From the NCBI RefSeq assembly GCF_001767395.1, contig NZ_CP017014.1, positions 3,356,501 through 3,420,500 of the forward strand: a DNA stretch of 64,000 bases. The letters run 5' to 3'. Below the pieces are notes generated by a model, which saw only the letters and a list, made by a program, of their open reading frames with translations, was not told the DNA's origin and searched no databases. Made by a program: the position numbers and the translations under genes. The stretch comes from Rhodococcus sp. WMMA185 (GTDB lineage: Bacteria; Actinomycetota; Actinomycetes; Mycobacteriales; Mycobacteriaceae). Positions 61,543 to 64,000 of the stretch are shown here, in pieces; position 1 is the stretch's first letter; each line of letters begins with the position of its first letter.

Positions 61543-64000
61543 GTGAGTGCCCAAGATCTGCCCATTGAACTTCGCCGCGCCCTCTCCACGGTGGCGAGGA
61601 CCCCTCGCCTGCTCGTCGCTTCCGATTACGACGGCACAATGGCTCCCATCGTCTCCGACCCCGAAAAGGCGTTTCCCCATGCCGAATCGGTGCGTGCGCT
61701 ACGGGCACTGGCCGGGCTCGCAGGTACCACCGCTGCCGTTATCTCCGGACGCGCACTGAAGGATCTGGCCGCCCTGTCACGACTGCCCGCCGAGGTTCAA
61801 CTCGTCGGAAGCCACGGCTCGGAATTCGACATCGGTTTCATCCATGCGATCGATGCCAACGCGAAACGGCTGCTCCGTGAGATCACCGAGGAGATCCAGC
61901 TGATCTCGGCGTTGTATCCCGGCACGTCAGTGGAAACCAAACCGGCGAGCGTCGCCCTCCACGTCCGCAACGCCGACCCGGAGGAAGGCGCCAAGGCTCT
62001 GGCCGCGGTGCACGCCGATGCCGCACAGCGGGTGGGCGTGCAGGTCACCGAGGGCAAGTCCGTCGTCGAACTGGCGGTGGTTGCCACCGACAAGGGACAC
62101 GCTCTCGACCTGATCCGCCACCAGGAAGGCGCCACCGCAGCCGTATTCCTGGGCGACGACGTCACCGACGAAGATGCCTTCCAGCGACTGCAGGGTCCGG
62201 ACATCGGCGTAAAGGTCGGGCCCGGAGACAGCCTCGCGGAGTTCCGTGTCGACTCCACCGAAGACGTTGCGGCGGCCCTCGCATTCCTTCTCGACGAGCG
62301 CCGCACCTGGCTGTCGGGGGCGCACGCCCCGCCGATCGAACGCCTGACAATGCTCGCGAGCCCCCGATCCGTCGCCCTCGTCACCCCGGACGCGACAGTG
62401 ACGTGGCTATGCCATCCCGAACCCGACTCGGCCGCGGTCTTCGCTCATCTCCTCGGCGGCACCGAGGCCGGCCACTTCAGCATCGGCCCGCACCGCAGCG
62501 CCCTGCCGCTCAGCCAGCGTTACATCGACAGCACCATGACCGTGCGGACACGCTGGGCAAGCCTGGCCGTAACGGACTACCTGCCGCACGACGTCGGGCC
62601 CGGCCGCACCGACCTCACCCGCGTCATCAGTGGACAGGCCGCCGCCGTCGTGACATTCGCGCCCAGGCCCGAGTTCGGACAGGTCCAGGTGGTCCTGGAG
62701 GCTCTCGAAGACGGCCTCCGTGTCCATGGCACCAACGAACCCTTCGTGCTCCGCTCGCCCGGTGTCCAGTGGAATGTCATCTCCGATGGAAACCAGGAGA
62801 CCGCACATGCCGTCGTCGATCCGTCACAAGGCGATGTCGTCCTGGAATTGCGTTGCGGTACAGACTACCTCGGCCCCTCTGAAGTGCCAGAAGCTGATCG
62901 GCGCGCGCGAGCAGAGGCGTACTGGTCCGACTGGACCAAGACACTTACCTTGCCAACTCTCAAGCCCGACCTGATGAAGCGCTCGGCGCTGACCCTGCGC
63001 GGTCTGGTGCACGTCGACTCCGGATCGATCCTGGCATCGGCCACCACCTCCCTGCCGGAGGAGATCGGCGGCGTCCGCAACTGGGACTACCGCTACTGCT
63101 GGCTCCGCGACGCCGCTCTCACCGCGTCCGCACTCGTCAGCCTCGGTTCACTCGGGGAGGCCGAGGGCTATCTCGCCTGGGTGCACGACGTGCTCGAGAC
63201 GCTGCCCGGCCCCGAACGCTTGCACCCCCTCTACACGATCTACGGTGCCGGTCTGGCTCCTGAGGCCGTGATCGACTCACTGCCCGGATACGCCGGTTCG
63301 CGACCGGTGCGCATCGGCAACGCGGCCAATCAGCAGGTGCAGCTCGACGTGTTCGGTCCCATCGTCGAGCTGATCTCCGATCTGTCCCACGCCCGCGAAA
63401 AGCAGGGTGTCGAGAACCCGCTGAGCGACCGGGACTGGGAACTGTTGTGCGCGATGGTCGAGGCGGTGGAGCGTCGTTGGTTCGAGCCCGATCACGGAAT
63501 CTGGGAGATCCGCGACAACCCGCGACACCACGTGTATTCCAAGGTGATGGGCTGGGTCACCGTGGACCGCGCAATCACCCTGGCCAAGCACTTCGGCCGA
63601 ACCATCGCACCCGGGTGGGCCCCCTTGCGCGACACGATCGCCGAGGAGGTGCGCGAGAAGGGCTGGAACGAAGAGGTCCGCTCATATACCGCCGCCTACG
63701 ACGGCACCGATCTCGACGCCGCCACCTTGCACATCGGACTGTCGGGGCTGATCGATCCATCGGATGAGCGATTCACCGCGACCGTCACTGCGACCGAGGC
63801 CGAACTGCGCAGTGGTTCGACGGTGTACCGATACCACCACGACGACGGACTACCCGGCACCGAGGGCGGCTTCCACCTCTGCGCGGCCTGGCTGGTCGAG
63901 GCATACCTGCTGATCGGTCAACGAGCCGACGCGGAGGCTCTGTTCGCGCAACTTGTCGCTGCCGCCGGGCCGACCGGACTCCTCAGCGAGGAGTACGACC
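61543..64000 (+). CDS. Trehalose-phosphatase/glycoside hydrolase family 15 fusion, truncated by window end
   Basis: A frame open from GTG 61543 to the window end, over 819 codons, so incomplete. Residues 1 to about 245 are a trehalose-6-phosphate phosphatase with HAD motif LLVASDYDGTMAPI and GDDVTDEDAF. Residues from about 255 on are a GH15 glucoamylase/trehalase-type hydrolase, with IGGVRNWDYRYCWLRDAALT typical of the catalytic barrel. The pair suggests making and splitting trehalose on one polypeptide. It follows kstR by 67 bases; no link to steroids is evident. Confidence 0.88.
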   Translation, partial: MSAQDLPIELRRALSTVARTPRLLVASDYDGTMAPIVSDPEKAFPHAESVRALRALAGLAGTTAAVISGRALKDLAALSRLPAEVQLVGSHGSEFDIGFIHAIDANAKRLLREITEEIQLISALYPGTSVETKPASVALHVRNADPEEGAKALAAVHADAAQRVGVQVTEGKSVVELAVVATDKGHALDLIRHQEGATAAVFLGDDVTDEDAFQRLQGPDIGVKVGPGDSLAEFRVDSTEDVAAALAFLLDERRTWLSGAHAPPIERLTMLASPRSVALVTPDATVTWLCHPEPDSAAVFAHLLGGTEAGHFSIGPHRSALPLSQRYIDSTMTVRTRWASLAVTDYLPHDVGPGRTDLTRVISGQAAAVVTFAPRPEFGQVQVVLEALEDGLRVHGTNEPFVLRSPGVQWNVISDGNQETAHAVVDPSQGDVVLELRCGTDYLGPSEVPEADRRARAEAYWSDWTKTLTLPTLKPDLMKRSALTLRGLVHVDSGSILASATTSLPEEIGGVRNWDYRYCWLRDAALTASALVSLGSLGEAEGYLAWVHDVLETLPGPERLHPLYTIYGAGLAPEAVIDSLPGYAGSRPVRIGNAANQQVQLDVFGPIVELISDLSHAREKQGVENPLSDRDWELLCAMVEAVERRWFEPDHGIWEIRDNPRHHVYSKVMGWVTVDRAITLAKHFGRTIAPGWAPLRDTIAEEVREKGWNEEVRSYTAAYDGTDLDAATLHIGLSGLIDPSDERFTATVTATEAELRSGSTVYRYHHDDGLPGTEGGFHLCAAWLVEAYLLIGQRADAEALFAQLVAAAGPTGLLSEEYD

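Overview
The window is 64 kb of high-GC DNA, almost fully coding (no gene-free gap above about 250 bases). It looks like a chromosome segment of a mycolic-acid actinobacterium, most likely Rhodococcus. The reasons are a cholesterol-catabolism gene set closely resembling those of Mycobacterium tuberculosis and Rhodococcus (cyp142, hsaACDB, kshA, hsaEGF, kstD, hsd4B, the ltp2-chsH1-chsH2-chsE2-chsE1 operon, fadE34, kstR), frequent GTG starts, tightly overlapping operons and GntR/FCD regulators. No tRNA, rRNA, CRISPR, transposase or phage genes were seen. Names come from recognising protein sequences; no database search was run.

Layout. 0-3.8 kb: aldo-keto reductase, cyp142 and a divergent SDR/acetoacetate-decarboxylase-like pair around a KstR-type operator. 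4-5.9 kb: NarL-type two-component pair. 5.9-19 kb: a catabolic island with a PucR regulator, an MHS-type transporter, an M20 carbamoylase-type hydrolase, a GntR regulator, two maleate-isomerase/Asp-Glu-racemase paralogues, a 2-hydroxyacid dehydrogenase, an amidase, a PhzF protein, a DUF3830 protein, a class III aminotransferase and a semialdehyde dehydrogenase. Two copies of one perfect inverted repeat (12321-12334 and 17456-17473) sit in its two divergent promoters. 19-32 kb: steroid ring degradation (hsaACDB, kshA, a kshA-linked Cys protein, hsaEGF, kstD, hsd4B). 32-44 kb: NlpC/P60 protein, molybdenum hydroxylase, NUDIX hydrolase, type II NADH dehydrogenase, LysR regulator, alpha/beta hydrolase, nucleotidyltransferase, ABC exporter and a beta-lactamase-like protein. 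44-53 kb: a complete trans-4-hydroxy-L-proline pathway with transporter and regulator. 53-61.5 kb: deazaflavin-type reductase, sterol side-chain operon, fadE34 and kstR. 61.5 kb to the end: trehalose-phosphatase/GH15 fusion, cut by the window edge.

How it works together. KstR (60837-61475) has recognisable 14-bp sites (TAGAACGTGTTCTA type) at five promoter regions in this window, tying cyp142/SDR, hsaACDB/kshA, hsaEGF/kstD-hsd4B, the side-chain operon and fadE34/kstR into one regulon. The 10-19 kb island appears to be a separate regulon of its own GntR protein. The hydroxyproline island has a third operator type, TGTRAYAT half-sites in front of the transporter and the first dehydrogenase gene.

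The most unusual items are: the uncharacterised island with its duplicated operator and a racemase paralogue lacking one catalytic cysteine; a small palindromic repeat family with two intergenic copies and a third, diverged copy lying in-frame inside the chsH2 coding sequence; and a molybdenum hydroxylase in which the 2Fe-2S and molybdopterin parts are fused while the FAD part is separate, preceded by a possible 46-residue protein.
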